Source: Orthonyx spaldingii
Lineage: Eukaryota; Chordata; Aves; Passeriformes; Orthonychidae
Direction: 5' to 3'
Assembly (NCBI GenBank): GCA_013397795.1
Contig: VZTJ01004697.1
Coordinates: 1,296,860-1,360,859, forward strand
Length of the DNA: 64,000 nucleotides
The stretch's first letter is position 1. The number at the start of each line of letters is the position of its first letter. The notes beneath the pieces are model-generated. The model did not search any database. It was not told the origin of the DNA and was given only the letters and a program-made list of their open reading frames with translations. Of this stretch, positions 1 through 14,455 are shown one piece after another. The position numbers and the translations under genes are program-made.

Positions 1-3000
1 AGTTCCATGGTAGACAGCTTCATATTGTGTGACCTTGGTGAAGAGGGAATTCAATTTTTATTGTGTATCTTCCTGGGGGACTTTTCCCATTGACACACCA
101 GTAGGTGCCTTGGCAGCTGACCACAAACCCTGCCACTGCAACAGATCTGTCTCAGCCTGGAAAAGCAGACTGGGTCAGCTGAGAGATGCACCTCTGGGCT
201 CCTGGGGGAGTGTCCACACTCAGTACTCACCTCAAGCCACCACTGTGACTGGGGAAAGGGCTGACAGCTTAACTTTATTTTGTTTAAACCCATACATCTG
301 CTAAAATAGCACTTTGTTTCCCAAACTCTTCCATTGTCCAAGGCTTAGGAGAGGCAGTCTTTATTGCCAGTGCCTGGCCCCAACACCAGGTTAGGGTTGC
401 CCCATCCCACACCTACCTTGGAGATGTTTGCTAGGTAGATGTCCTGAAAAAATTCAGACTCTTATTTTCTGCATTTTAATTTTCGAGAGTAAGGCAGGAT
501 CTCCAAGGATTCTACTGCCAATATGCAGGCACCTGAATAATACGTGAAAGTATTTATTACCAACCTAGTCTGCCTGGAACAATAGGGCATGTTCATATTC
601 CAAATCTGGCACTGACAATGGGAAAAATCAATACCATCTTCAACATCTAGCTACAAAGATACTGCTTTATAGCACCTATATGTACTTAACATGAAATTAG
701 CTTTGGGATCCATGTTTAAAATGGATTCTAACAGTGTCTGACTGAGTAGCAACAGCCAGACTGTAGAAAACAGCTTTGTTTCTTAATTCAATTTGTGCCT
801 CACAGAGGATGGGGCATTTAGCCAGATGGAGCAAAGCCTGCAGTACATTTTCTTGGGAGTTGTGCAAGGATAAGTCAACAAGCAACAACTTACACTACAC
901 CAGCCTGCTCCAGCCCAACAGCAACAACTTTCTACTTGCTAGCTGCCAAAATTTAAAAAATTAAAACTATTTAAAAGAAAAAAAAAAACAACAGATGAGC
1001 ATATTAAAGAAAAAGAGGATCAGAATGTTTCCTCACAGCACCCTATTAATTGCAGTATCATTTGCATAATACACAGAGTTCTGAAGAGGAGCTCCATCTT
1101 TAGCCCTCAGGAGTTCAGCGACAAGCCTTCCTGTGTAAATTTGCTCGTGTGGATTCAGCTACAGGATGCTCTGAGGTTATCAGTCAATGTTCCTGGTTGC
1201 CCCAGTGACATTTAAAACGGGTTCACTCAACATTATGAAAACAAAGAAACTCAAGCTCCTGGTAAAACTCAACCTTTACAGATGACAGCTGTGAGCTGCC
1301 CCTGGTCCATATGACATTATACAGTAAGGACTCTATCAGCAGACAGCTGCAGCACAAAAAGATGATTTTGGAACTGAGGTCAGCTAGAGCTGTTCCACTA
1401 ACACCTACACAACTCACTGCCACAAAAAAACCCTTATCCCACAGGTCCCATGAAATGTGTGACAGTAACACCCTTCCCCATGCCCTGGGGGTCTGACTGT
1501 GCAGTTTCTGTGTAACCAGAAAGGGCAATAGTCTAAGAGTAGATGGAGAGAAGCACTTGTAGAGGATGTCCTGGCAAAGGAGGGATGGAATGGTGAGCCA
1601 CTGAGCTCTTGCCCTCCTTCAGAGTCTATTAAAGGTTTCAGGAGTGTTGTTCAGAGCCAACTCAAACAATGGTACTTTTCTTGTATTTAAAACTTCCTGG
1701 TATTAGAAAGGTATAAACAAATGGTTCACATGGCAAACAATTCCCTGTCCAAGACCAAGCAGAAAACACAATAGAAATGCTAATGCTACTGACAGTCAAG
1801 CAGTAATTGTACACTTGCTGCTGGTCTTCTTCCCCCAAAACAGAAGTTGAACACTCTGGTTACGATCTTCTCTTTTGGGCTGGTAGGAGAATTTTGCTCA
1901 CACCTTTGAACATTGTGACTCCCTCCATGGGAGCAGACTTTTCAACCCTACACCTTTTTTACACAGAGCTTTGCAAAGGCACCAGTGATGTGACATTGTT
2001 GGGGCAGCAGGGGAAATATCATGACTGGGCCTCCAGATGTGAATTCTTAGGGATAGAGCTCCAGGTTTTTACATGTCTCAGAAAACGAGGCCCGAATTTC
2101 GCTGGCATACCCTCTGATACAATGTTAGGATGCATAAGAAAATAGTATGGGACTATTAACTTGGTCAAATTCAACTCTGATCATCCTAACAAGACTCTTA
2201 GTAGACTTTTCAAGTTTTACATATGACAGAGTCAATCAATTACAACCTGCATTAATGGTGCTGGGGGGAATATCCTCTTCCACTAAAGTTATGCTTGGTG
2301 TGGGGATTTTATTTAATACATTCCCAGAAATACACTATTTCCTTCACATCTCATTCTGGAAATGAGAGCTGCTGGATTTCCACAATTTACTTGAAAGGGA
2401 TGGTGGCATATGAAAAAGGGACTTACATGACAGTGCTAAGAAGGGCATTGCAAACTTGCTCAGGAAAAGCTACTTTTGTGGGCTCTTCAGCCTGCCACAA
2501 ACAGGGATACATCCACTTTCCTCTGGTACTCACTCAGAGAGTGACACTGCTCATGCCCTGCCTCCTGGTAAAACAGGAGGAAGCATTTAGGTTCAAACCT
2601 TAAAAAAACTCAACAAAATGGAGCTTGGAGGTGATTGGGTTTGGACACCTCCTTCCACCGAATCAACTTGTGCACATGAAGCTAAACCAGGAAGAGTAGA
2701 AGAATGGTGAGGTAAGAACAAAACCAAAAAGCTAAACCCTTGTCAACCCACCTTTTTTTACCTGAAATTAAATTATACAGGAAAGATACCAAATCTAAAA
2801 GGGAAAAAGCATATTTAAAGATTAAATTTAAAAATTAAAATGTGCTCTTCGTGTACTTTGCTGCCAAGATAATTCTCAGTATGCTGGGCTTCCTCAGTGA
2901 TATGTGTAAGTAATAATTACTGTGAAAGAGCACAAGAGTACCATCTAGAAGATTAAGTGTAGTTACAAGAAAAAGCACAAATACTGAGCTCCAGTTTTGA

Positions 3001-6000
3001 GAAGGCTAAAAGTCCCCAGTTTGCCCTGGAGCATAGACAACCCATGAGAATGAAACTGAGCTCTTACAGTTGTTGGTCAAATCTCAACAGCATCAGCAAC
3101 CACATGAAAAATACGTTCCACTCTGCTGGGGCTATCCTTCGGAGCAATGTGATAACCCACAACACTTCAGCCCTTTGAATCTTCCACCGCACTTGTGAAA
3201 GGTCCTCAGACAAGGTGTCTCCTCCAGGCTCCCACACAGCACACGGGTCAGTGACTAGAACACCAGCCTGATTTCTCCAAGGCTGCTGATGGGCTGATGC
3301 GTTTCCCAAACACGAAGATCCAAACTCATGAGCTGTAATTACCAACACTGCAGATGCATCCAGATTAAGGAATCAAGTTACAGGACAGGTTTCACTCTGG
3401 ACTATCTCTTCTGGTTATCATAAACAAAATTTGGTTTCATCTGAAGGCAATGCAGTTTGCATACTCCAAAATTGCTCCACAACATGAAACAGAGCACAGG
3501 AAGTGGAAGTTACTCCACAAATGGAGACCGTATCTGCAAAGCACAATCTTTATCTGGAAACAAAAATGCTGCTGGGAACACCCTGAGTCCCCTCCCACTG
3601 CTCACTGCACAGCAAAGTCCTCAACCTCAAAACCAGATGAGAGTTTAAGAATGTACTACACTTCGGTAGGTGCTATAATTCTGGTGGTACAAGCATGTAT
3701 ATAAAAATAGAAACTTACTTTTTTTTTCCCTTCTGAGACTTGACCTCGCATATGGATCACAACTTAATTAATCAAGACTCAGAAAATCACCACAGCTGAG
3801 AAACTGAGGGGGATCACAGCTCCCTCTTGCTAGCACCACATACTGTGTTTTCACAGAGGATCCACACATGCCTGACTTGTGCAGGTAAGCGGGAGGGAGA
3901 GAGACCACTCTCACAATCCTGTCATTGAAAGTGCCAATCTGGCAGTCTGGGCCATGACTGTCACTTTAGCCACTGAAAAGGGAAAGTTAGGTTTGGGGCT
4001 CTCCTTGACCCTAAAGACACAGCATTGCAGGGCAGAGCATCACAACACTCTACCAGGAGTCCCAAGAGCTGCCTCCTGGTTCCCTGCCTTGACCACAGCT
4101 CAGCTGTCTTTTTGTCTCTTTGGTCAACGAGCAATTAGGAAGGAGCCTTTCTTCCTAGCTGAGGTTCTCAGTGTGAACTGCACAGGCTTTTTTCCAATTA
4201 CACTGTAAGGCACAAAGCAGAAGAGAAAAAATTCCATATATCACGCATGGGAAAAGAAGACAAAAGACTATTTTGGGTGACAAAGGCCTGACATTTCAAA
4301 GTGATGGATCTGTGGTCTGTGTAAGGAGTCAGCCTTGCAATTTGTAGCCCACGTTACAGCGCTCCCAAGCTATTCACACGGATTTGCCAATGACGGTATT
4401 GTGTCTGCATGCCTGGCACTCCTGGACGATTCCAGAATTTCCCCCAGCGCTGACTAGACACATTCTTCACCATGCTAAGAAGAGGGCAACCCATCGCTTC
4501 AGGCTGGGGGGAAATGCAGATAATTGCTTTTGAGATGCAAACCCACAATGTTTCCCCATCTTTCTGGCTCATGGGGGAACAGCTTGACCCTGCTCTCCCA
4601 CCCATCAGACCAGAACAGCGATGCCAGCTCAGGGCAGCTGTGCACTGCCTGGTATTTATAAGGAATTTGACATTTATGTTCTGATTTAGAAAAGCATAGA
4701 GCTCAATCTGTTTAAGAACTGGCTTTATGTGATTTGCATTGCCCTTCTGCCCAGTTGGCTTTGGTGCATGCCACACAGCACTGGTGCTTGTCCTGGTGTG
4801 AGTGATTCTGTTCAGCAAGCAGCAAAGGGAGCCCCAAGCCTCATCCCCAAAACTGCTCGGCTTATCCCCTCTCAGGAATATGCACAGAGACTTCTCAGAG
4901 TAGTGGCAGCTTTTCTGTTCACAAACAGTTCAAAAAACCACTAAACCTCAAAACATTAACAGCAATCCTGCCTTCCAAAATACAACTTCAACAGACTTTG
5001 TCCCCCTTAGATTCATTCTGATCTATGCAATTACAGGGTGTGTCTGTACTCACAGCTCTCCAGTGAGCAAGTGAGACGTTCTGGAAAAGCCTGATTTCAA
5101 TTATATGTGAGTAGTGGGGTATTCCCACTGAAAAATCCTACTGTCTGACACTGGTATTTTACCTCCTGACCAAATACAGCCCTTCAGGTTTCCCAGTGAC
5201 TTTGGGACATACTAATTAAGCTTACAGTGCCTCAGTGATAGAAGGGAGTATCACCACAAACATGCAAGGAAAAATAGCCCAAGACTGAGAGAAAATTATA
5301 AATTACTTATGGATAAGTTAGAAAATAGTCAAATAGTAGCAACTTTCCCCAAATGGATCAGCAATAAGGAAAGAAGTTGCCAGGAGCCATTTCCAAAAGA
5401 ATTCAGGTCCTCAGTGTTTACTTTCAAACTGCACTAGAGGTACTGATGGTGCAAGGACCAATCCATCCAACTTGGTTCTTTCAATGAACAAGCCCTTAAT
5501 GCTCACAGATACCTTTAAGGCCCAACAACTGCCTTCCATACACACACTTTCCAGCAGAGGTGTGTGCAAATTACATTATGCCATTTTATCTGCTGGGGAC
5601 TTGTTTGCTCAAGCACACCAATGCAAGCGGATAATGAAGTCAGTGAGATTCCAAATCCAAGGCCCTACACGTTCATCTGTATGGGCAAGTGAACACATAG
5701 CAATCTCTGCATGAAAACAGTGCCATTTATACAGAATTACTACATTAAAGAAAACAGCTATATGCAGAAAGTACTGTATTTATACTCTGCTATGGATATT
5801 AAAATACAGAGTAGTCGTACATCCTACAATGGGTGTGATTACATACCAGCAAGGTCAAAGTGATGAGATAATGGGGCGTCTCCTTGGCTGGCATCACAGA
5901 TCACATGTCCTACAAACTGTAGCCTATCATGGAACCAATAGCATCATTTTTCAGAGACTAAACCGAAATGTCAGTCTCTGGATAGCCTACAGAACATATC

Positions 6001-8339
6001 CACTAACAACCGGGGGGTGGAGAGGTGGGCAGGGGGACACTGACAAACACATATAACCCACATATGAAGTGAACCGAAAATGATGTCACAGATATTGAAC
6101 AAAATGTTTACAAGATAGTGTCTGGTTAAATAAACAGAAGGCAGAGACAGAAAGGAAAATGACCTTGTTCTGCACAATAGAGGGATTCATATGGGTGAAC
6201 CAGATACCCCAAATTACCAGCTACTAGAACTGTGTTGCAAATGTGGCTCAGCCTCCAACATATTAAGTCCTGACTCAATCCTGTCTGCAAAATGAGAAAA
6301 CACGGGCAAAATCACGTCAGTCACCTTTCTGAATCTGACCACTTCCCACCAGCTAAAAATGTTGCAGAATACTGAACAGAAGCTCCAGGTGGTATAAATC
6401 AGTTCAGCTCTGTTGACACCACGCATGGCAAAGGATAACATATCTTTGCAGTAGTTGTTCTTCTGCAAAATCAAGTGCACACATTGCTTGATCTCCCTGG
6501 CAGCCTACATGCAAAGGCATGAATGTGGACACACTCATTCCGAGACAAGTTTCACAAACCCACTGTGTTACATCCCTGAGTTGTTGAACAATTCGTATAA
6601 GGGAGTCTTTACTCTGCCATTGTCCTTTTCTGGTCATCAAAAAGAGATTATATGGATGACATAGTGGGAAAGCTCTGCTTCAATTTATTCAATAGAGATG
6701 TTTTCTTCTAAGGAGCTCTAATCTGCAAGACTGTAACTTTCACTCTTCAAACGGAGCTCAAATTCCTGACCTTGGCACAGCATCACAGAGGACTTGTTTT
6801 CACTCACATGGATTAACTGCCACTCAGCAACTCATCCAGGATAATTGGCACAACCACTCCTCTTCTTCAAAGCTACCATTTCCTCACCTATTTTCCCTTC
6901 TTCCTCCAAACAGCACACAAGGCACATTATAACAAATAACAGTGACTTTAATTACCACCACACCAACTGGGGAGAGCATTAGCCCAAATAAAGCCTGCCC
7001 ATGACAGCCGAGGAGGGAAGGAGCCTGCCTCCATGGCATGGAGCTGTATAAAAAGTACCTGCAAGTGCCCTGCTCCAAGCACCAGGTGCACTTTATGCAT
7101 GTGGCTACGAGCTCTGCCTGCCCCTGGGAACCAAGCAGCATGAGAGGAGCACCTGGCACACGCAGCTACCCTGCCTCCACATTACAAGTGAGTGTGTCAA
7201 TACTGACCTCCTCCTATGGACAAACCTATCCCCACTGCTCTTATCTGCGTGTATCCACACAGCTCACGTGCCAATAGGGAGGCCTGTGAGCCATCCATGG
7301 TATTATCCTGGAGTTAAGTCCAATATAATTTGTTCTGCATGGGAACAAATGCCTTCCTCTGGCACTAAAGCTGCTATTCACAAACTTTAACACTTTTGGG
7401 AGTGCAAAAGAGGATACTAAAGAGATATTGGCTCTGTTTTGTGTTTCAACTAGGGCTGCCATGATTTGACATTCTGTAAGCAATTTCACAGTATTTTTTT
7501 CCTGTTAAACCTCAGGGGACTGCATTGAAAAAAATGTTTGTTTGTTAGTAAAACCTGAAAAAACCCCAACCTTTTCTAGTTGGAGAAGAAAAAAGCTTGG
7601 AAGTGTGTGTGGAACATAAGCTAGAATTTTAAAAATTTAACAGTAAAGAAGGCTTCTTAACCCCCCTCCTTAAACTTTCTATTTTTAAACTGAGCTTCAC
7701 AATTTCTAACATCCTCGAGATCTCCAAGACTGACAAAATTTTCCTGAATCTTTAATATTATCACTAACAAATAGATGAGCAAGGCACTTTTTGAGAAGCA
7801 TCGTCACAGCTATTTTGACTATACCCACACACTAGAGCTTTAATTTTGAACACCTAGTCATATGCAATCTGTCTCTCCAGCCTTGAATTGGTCTCTGTCT
7901 CATTTAAATTTGAAAAAAAAAAGCTGGAAGAACAGCTAGCAGCCCCAAAATAGGGCACTATTTTGCCCACTCTCCCATCAGCAATTTTTAAAGGGCTGCA
8001 GTTCAATGCCCCACCGAACTGCACATCCCTCCAGCTGCACACTTCCTCCTCTTCCCTTACATCCAGCAATCACGTAGCCTCAGGATGTTCCCTGGTTTAT
8101 GAAGCAGAATGAAGATGGACCAACTTCCTCTCACTTCAGCTGAACTAGTGCCTGGACTTTATATGGGGGACACAGTGGACAAAGAGATGTGCAGAACAGC
8201 CCGATTATCCTGGCTTAGAGAGAACATCAAGTCACCTCCAGGAGAGTTAGGAACCCAGTGCCCACACTCTTTCAAGGGATTTACACAGCTTGGAAAGCCT
8301 GCCTTGATAAATCCCAGCCCAGATCAACTAAAATGAAAG
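1..8339. other. non-coding DNA, no gene recognised
   Basis: AT-leaning sequence in which the open frames of all six phases are short and unrelated to any protein I recognise. Both strands carry frequent stops, and no frame shows a run of plausible exons bounded by splice sites in matching phase. Only short A or T runs (for example near 978 and 3720) are seen. I find no tRNA-like or CR1 sequence here. It is most likely intron or intergenic DNA. Confidence 0.6.
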
Positions 8340-8470
8340 CAGATGACAGGAAGAAGTTAAATGCTGCTATTGTAAAGCACCTTCTTAATTTACAGCACAC
8401 CTCTGAAGCAGGCAGCAGCAATTAAACACCAGCCTTTGTAATTATAGCACAGGAGCCTGCCTCCACCCTC
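8340..8470. other. candidate conserved non-coding element
   Basis: A compact stretch rich in homeodomain-type AATTA/TTAAT words (near 8386, 8420 and 8438), with no simple repeat and no open frame of interest. That texture is typical of vertebrate developmental enhancers, but conservation cannot be measured here. This is inference from sequence texture only. Confidence 0.2.
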
Positions 8471-9179
8471 ACAGCCAGCTGGAACTGCTCCCACTTCTGG
8501 AGAGCTCTTCAGCAGCCACGCTCACCCACAGCGATGCTGCAGCTCTCCATCCAGCTTATTACTGTCCCACACCACCAGCTCTGGGACCTGTCTGAGCAGC
8601 ACCCTGCCCTGACCAGACAGGATAAGGACTTTGGGACACTGCTGCAATGCCAAATCTCAACAGTAGCAAAACAGGCCAAGCATCTTGTTTCTGATGAACT
8701 GAGGCAGCTGTAAGAGGAAGGCAAGAAGCTGGAGGAAACAAATGTCAGTCATCACAGAATGGAATCTTCCCTGACTTCATCCACCAGAGGAAAAGTGGTA
8801 ACAGGGCTTGTCCAGGGCCCACAATCATTTAGATGCCAACCTGATTTATCTAGAGCGATTTCTGCTCCTACACCAGCTGTTCAACTCTCTCCTGGGCAAC
8901 TTGAGTGGGAATTTTATACAGTGAATAGGCCATTTCAACCACAGTATATTACCAGCTTCTCACAAATACGCCTCTCTGCTTGGGGGAGGAACATTCATCC
9001 ATCAAATACCTTGATGCCTTCTCTGCTTGCCACTTGCTGCAACTATTTGCTTTGGCACAGCAGATCTCTGGACAGCAAGTAGGCATGCTGCTATTTTCCC
9101 CAGTGATAGCACTGAAAAAGGAAAGCATATAAATTATAGCAGTCTTGGGGCTGCCTTCATTTATCCAGCAAGGAATGGG

Positions 9180-9183
<4 letters not shown>
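8471..9183. other. non-coding DNA, no gene recognised
   Basis: Mixed-composition sequence leading up to the (TG)n microsatellite. Open frames are about 107 residues or shorter and have no recognisable domain. Confidence 0.5.

Positions 9184-9216
<33 letters not shown>
9184..9216. repeat. (TG)n microsatellite, about 16 units
   Basis: An uninterrupted TG dinucleotide array of about 33 bp is directly visible. It makes open frames here read as Cys-Val repeats, which are artefacts. Uninterrupted arrays of this length are usually length-polymorphic. Confidence 0.97.
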
Positions 9217-9217
<1 letters not shown>

Positions 9218-12200
9218 TACTGCTATTTATCTTTGAAAAAAGATGCTATAGAACTGCTCCCAGGTTTGCTTGCTCCAGAAGGGACAGTGCTGAATACACA
9301 CCATGCCCGGAGTCTTGGCAAATAAAACTTCATGGAAGAAAACTTTTTCAGCACAAGGTGAAAAACTTTTCCACCACCTGCGTTTTGCATGCCCTGGGGG
9401 AGTCAGGGAAGGTCCTCTGCCCTGATTTTACACACATTTTTCATCACTTTACACTTCTGGAGCAGCTGTTGTCTGGAACACCAGAAAATTCATGAACACC
9501 TAGTAAAGGGCATGTCCTGGTTACACCTACAACCAGGGCAAGTCCCTGACATTGTACAGGCCCATTGCATCACACTGTCAGTCCATGAAAGGTGCAAGGC
9601 TCAGAGAAACTGGACTACAATGAAAGCTCAAATGTGTATGAAGATAATGCCTTTACACATTCCAGCCATAAGTACAACTCATGGGCTTGATTTTCTACTT
9701 TTTTCCACCATCAACCTGTGTCCATTCCACAATGTCCCCCCACTACCTACATAACTTCAGTGGGATTCAGATCAGGCCTTAAATGGATATAGAGAATCAA
9801 AAAGAAAAAATCCATTTCAAGCTAAGGAGAGATTGGAAACAATCAATCAGTGTCTTTGAAAGTATTTAGATCACTTCTCCTGGGAAGGACTTCACCAAAC
9901 AAAGCACAGCAACGTGTCTACCTGGGTGGGGTGTCTGAAGCTGCAGGAAGATAGCTGCGGAAATAAAGCAAAGGCTCTGGACTCCTGCAAGACTAATTAA
10001 ACCTTGATTTAACTGAGGCTGCAATTTTTAATCTGGATTTTATTACTACTAATGAGGAGAGTTGCTGAAGCATTTCGTAACATAATTTTATCCAGCCACC
10101 CCTGGAATGTATTCAATATCAATTGGTATCTTTTTCCTGGGACAGACATCTACACTGGCAGCTTCTACCACTGACACAACACATCAACTCACATAGAGGA
10201 AAAAATCACCATTAGCTAAAAATATCTGAATGAAAACAAAATAGTGTTTCAAATGCAATGGTATTACCCTGCCTTCCTTTCCTTGGCTCCCTCTTTGTTT
10301 TCTGTGGCCTTTGACATAACCTCTGATGGCTGCAAAAAGCCTGATTTCATGTTAGTTTTTAAATAGCAGTGGGAGATATTTCCTTGAATTACATTTATGA
10401 AAAAACGTAACCTGATAAATTTCTTTTGTAAACAATCGTTCCAAAGTCTATGAAGAATTACTGAATATATCAAGAAAAGGCCCAGTAAACGAGCTGTGAA
10501 CGGAAACAGTGGCAGGCATGACGTACTTTTTCCCCCCACTTTCCAGAAGCTGCTCATTAAGTCCAGTTTTAAGTGGGGTGGAGACAAGCCACAGAAATTC
10601 CCAGGATAACAGTGGTGTCTGATTAATGAGCAATGTAACATCAATCCAACAGACTTGTAAGAAAGATATGACTGTTGCATGCACACAGGCACCGACATTA
10701 CACAATGTGTTTGCCCCAGAGCATCCTGCCCACCTGCTCCCTTCCTGTTCACCTCAAGCCTTCCTAAAATTAGGACCATTTCTCCAGTCCTCATTCAAAG
10801 TTTCCACCTTTATCTCTCAGCCTGCCAGTGCTGGTTAAACAAAGAATTTAGGAGAGGAAATGACTGTATTCTGTGAGAGACACACTCCAGAGAGCGGGAG
10901 GACGAGCACGCAAACCCAAACAGAGCAGTGCCGGATGCTTTCACAAGGGAAACCTTCTGCATCCTTTCTTACAGCAGAAATGAGCATAGAGAGGAAAGAA
11001 TGACCTCCAGATGTAAGTCATCCTTAAGAAAGTTGCTTCAAAGGCAGGGCTCAAGATTTTGTACTTTGTGGGCTAAATACAAACCCTTAGAGGTTTTCTC
11101 TGAAGTCTGCTTAGGTACCCTGCACACATTTGCTGGGTGAAAAGAAGCAGCAGGTCTGTTTGATACAAAGCAAGTACAGAAACACACTACATTATCCTGC
11201 AGAACCTTTAAAAACATTTAAATATGAAAGACTAGAAAAGGAGGCATGAATGCAATTCCCCATATTCCTTGGGATGGCAGGAAGCTGGGAATGCTCCTTT
11301 AGGCCCCTCACAGCCAGTGGGTTGCTCCAGCTCCAGCATATCTCAGCATTTTACAAGGCATCAGCCATAGCCAGGACCAACATATATAATGTTCTGTTAA
11401 AAAGTAAAACCCACCGAGTTGCCCAAGAGTGCTTTGGCTCAAGTAATTCAAATGGCAAAACAGCATTTTTTGGAAATAAATCTATTTCAAGTGGACTTGA
11501 CTTGTTTCCAACACCAATTAATACCAATATTGAACTCGTGGGTAGATAATTATGCAACTTCTGCCCACTGGACTTTCATGCAATGACCTTGTATAAAAAC
11601 CTAAAAAAACTCTCTCTGCCACAGACTTCAAAAGCTGTATACAATACAATACAGACCTTTCTACACTCCCTTTTTTGAAAAGATTTACATTCAAATTCAT
11701 TTTGAATTTGGCAGTGAGAACTGCAGTACACCATTCCTCTGTCCACTAGGGCCATATAATTGCTACAATTCAGCTTTTTAGGCGTGCATTCCTAGGTATC
11801 TACAGAGGTGCTTTAAGGAAGAGTAACAGTAAATGCTCTGCTACAAGAGAAACAAGCCAGCACTCCCCTGCAAGACACTTCTGTTCATTTTCTGTAACAA
11901 AAATACACCAGCTCTGCTGCTTCTTGTGCAAACTAACAAGTTACCCTAATTCACAGCACTAAGATTCATCAACCTGCCCCCAGTGCCTGCTACCTCCACC
12001 AAGAGTAACCTTTTCCTTTTGAGCTCCCTCACATCCACCCAAGCTCCCCATCATGGATGGTGCCCAAGCATCTCCAACTTGACTGCTGATCCTTATCCAC
12101 TGCCCAGCCATAATTGTTATATTTAAGCCATAGCCTTGCCTCCAACAGAGTGATCTCTGTATCAGAAAGCACCACTTGGGGTTACAAGAAAAACAGCACT

Positions 12201-12253
12201 GCAGTTTCAAGCTGAGGCATCTCCGAGAGAAAAATCAATAGGGAAATTTGTAG
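9217..12253. other. non-coding DNA with one AT-rich conserved-looking patch
   Basis: No exon is recognised. Around 9745-9785 there is a short stretch resembling a word found in ancient amniote repeats (a CTTCAGTGGGATT-like core followed by ATCAGGCC), too short to classify. At 9990-10095 the sequence becomes rich in TAATTA-, TTTAAT- and TAATGA-like words without being a simple repeat, which suggests a possible conserved element. The 176-codon minus-strand frame at 10264-10794 has no domain that I recognise. Confidence 0.45.
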
Positions 12254-12279
12254 NNNNNNNNNNNNNNNNNNNNNNNNNN
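12254..12279. other. assembly gap (26 N)
   Basis: Twenty-six unknown bases are directly visible. The flanks are ordinary AT-rich sequence, so this is probably a small local gap rather than a large missing segment. Confidence 0.99.
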
Positions 12280-14324
12280 GAAGGATACAATGTTGTGTTT
12301 CACTGAATTACTGTGCTTTGGACATAACAGAGCATTCTTAAGGGGTGACATGGAAAGCCATTCCTAAAAATTAGAAATATATAACATTTTGTGAACCCTA
12401 GACTGTAGAGATGATTCTGGCAGCCTTTTAAATCAACTTCTAAAATTTTCTTTCTGCTACTGTATTCAACATCCAAGGAACACTTTTTTCTTGCATCTTC
12501 CCCGTATCCTGCTTCAGGAAAGGACACATCACTGGAATAGGGGCCAGCAACATAGAAAGAAAGCTGCTTTTTCATTTTTATACGTTTGTACCAGCTGGTA
12601 GTTCATCTTCTACAAAGCTAGGGATGGCTGAAATTTTGTTGCAAGGAAACCATGCTCTGTTTAATAATGAGAACAATCAAATGCCATGATTTGTAGGAAG
12701 CAACTTTTTTCCTTGACCTTTTTATTACTGGCAAAATGTCAGCAGATTATTGAAGTGCAGAGAGCACAATCTATGATAAATAACCTTGTGTTGCCACACA
12801 CCAGACCAAAACGCCCCCTCCTCTTTGTCCAGACTCATACCTCAGCTTTCCAAAACAGCTCTGATTTATAAAGAATTATACATAACTAACAGAGTCTGAA
12901 TGCCAAGTGCAATACCGTGGGTGAACAGGGCTTACTCAATTCCTGGAAGCACAAACAAGGGAGGAAGGAACAAAAAGAGCAAGAGACAGAATGCAGTCTT
13001 ACTTCTGTATGTGACAGCTGCAAGATCACTGCTGACATAACACATGCGATCTTCATCCTTACCTGAAATACAGCAGCATGAAAAATTGGAAGGGACCCAG
13101 CAAAAAAACATAAGGCTGTCTCCAAGTCTTAAATCAAATGCAATGAGACTTAAGATGTTCAACCTACTTAAGTAATCAAAGACATTTAAGGGATCACCTG
13201 ATCATAGCCTGCAATCACTTAGAGGGAAAAGATGTCAGAAAGCTGGAAAAAAGAAGGTAGAAAAAATAAAGATTAGAGAGAAAGCACATATCTTTTACTG
13301 TAAAGAAAACTACCATTTGCACACATTTCTGAAGAGCTCAAAAGAATCACCTACAAAAATTAAAATGCACTACCTGCTTAAGAAAAATGCTGAAATTCAG
13401 CCAGAAATTCCTACATGTGAAATGTGAATCCCAGGCTAAAATCATTGCAGATGCCAAGTCAAATGAGATCAATAGGACTGATACAGCTGGCTTCAAAATC
13501 CAGGATGCAAAGAAAAGCTGCGTTGTCCAGAAAGCAAACTCCAGCCTTCCTACCTGAGCCCACTTTCTCACCAGATAAGCACCTTGGGAGATCACCATGC
13601 CAAGTGTTGCAGAACCTTTCTCCAGCGGCCCAAGCCCTGCACCTCGCTGTGCTGTGATCAAGCAGCAGAGCAGCCAGCAACGGGCAGCTCGTGCTGCTTA
13701 TTAAACTTTCCTAGCCCCCAAACACTGCATTTCTTCTCCACTTAACTCTTCTAAGGTCCACTTCCAAATCAGCCGGAAGCAAATATTGTTTCACTGACTT
13801 CAGTAAAACAAACCTTTTCATTATTTCATATGCCGTTTCATTTCCTGGTACTCAAAGCTAAATGGCAGAGATATTTACAGTACTGGGAGTCTCATCTGCA
13901 GCTCATCTCAGACAGCCTCACTGAGCCAACAGCTCACATCGCAGTAGGATTGCCCATTAAAAATACTACGGGATAATTCCAGGCTTCCTATGGGCACCAT
14001 CTAGGTGCACAGCTCAGCTCATTTTCTATGCGTTATTAAAAGCTACACTACTTAACTCACCGTTTAATGCTGATGTTAAATGAAAGCAAAAAGCATGACA
14101 AAAGAATGGCAGTGCAAAAAAAAAGAAAGAAACAAACAAGGTATACCTGAAGTAGCTTTATCCAGAGAGTAAACAGGCATACTCTGGCTGGAACTGGGCC
14201 AGCAGATAATGCCAAATAACCCCAAGAAGAGATCAGACCCTCTCCCTGCCCTCACAACAGAGCCCTGTAGGCCAACACAGGAAAATAAATAAAACCCAAC
14301 CCCAAAACTTACTTTGTTATTTTT
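12280..14324. other. non-coding DNA, no gene recognised
   Basis: AT-leaning sequence without a recognisable exon, RNA gene or repeat family. The frames on both strands are short and unremarkable. Confidence 0.5.
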
Positions 14325-14455
14325 CCGGTGCAGACAGAGGCACAGAGGTGCAAGCAATCTCCCCACAGCTACAGGAGGCCTGCGATGGAAGCAGGAACTA
14401 ACACTGATCTCCTGATTTCAAAGCCAAATGCCCTAACCACAGAATTATCCTACTT
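14325..14455 (-). repeat. ancient MIR-like SINE relic
   Basis: Read on the minus strand, this stretch follows the order of words in the MIR/CORE-SINE consensus. On the plus strand these appear as a GAGGCACAGAGG-like block, then CCCCACAGCTA, then a degraded GGAAGCAGGAACTAACAC block, then CTCCTGATTTCAAAGCC and ATGCCCTAACCAC. These correspond to the reverse complement of the conserved core and the tRNA-derived head. It is strongly diverged, as expected of an old amniote element. The assignment is from memory of the consensus; a related old SINE is possible. Confidence 0.6.

Noticed and set aside
10264..10794. 176-codon minus-strand frame
   Set aside because: No recognisable domain, and several frames overlap it on both strands.
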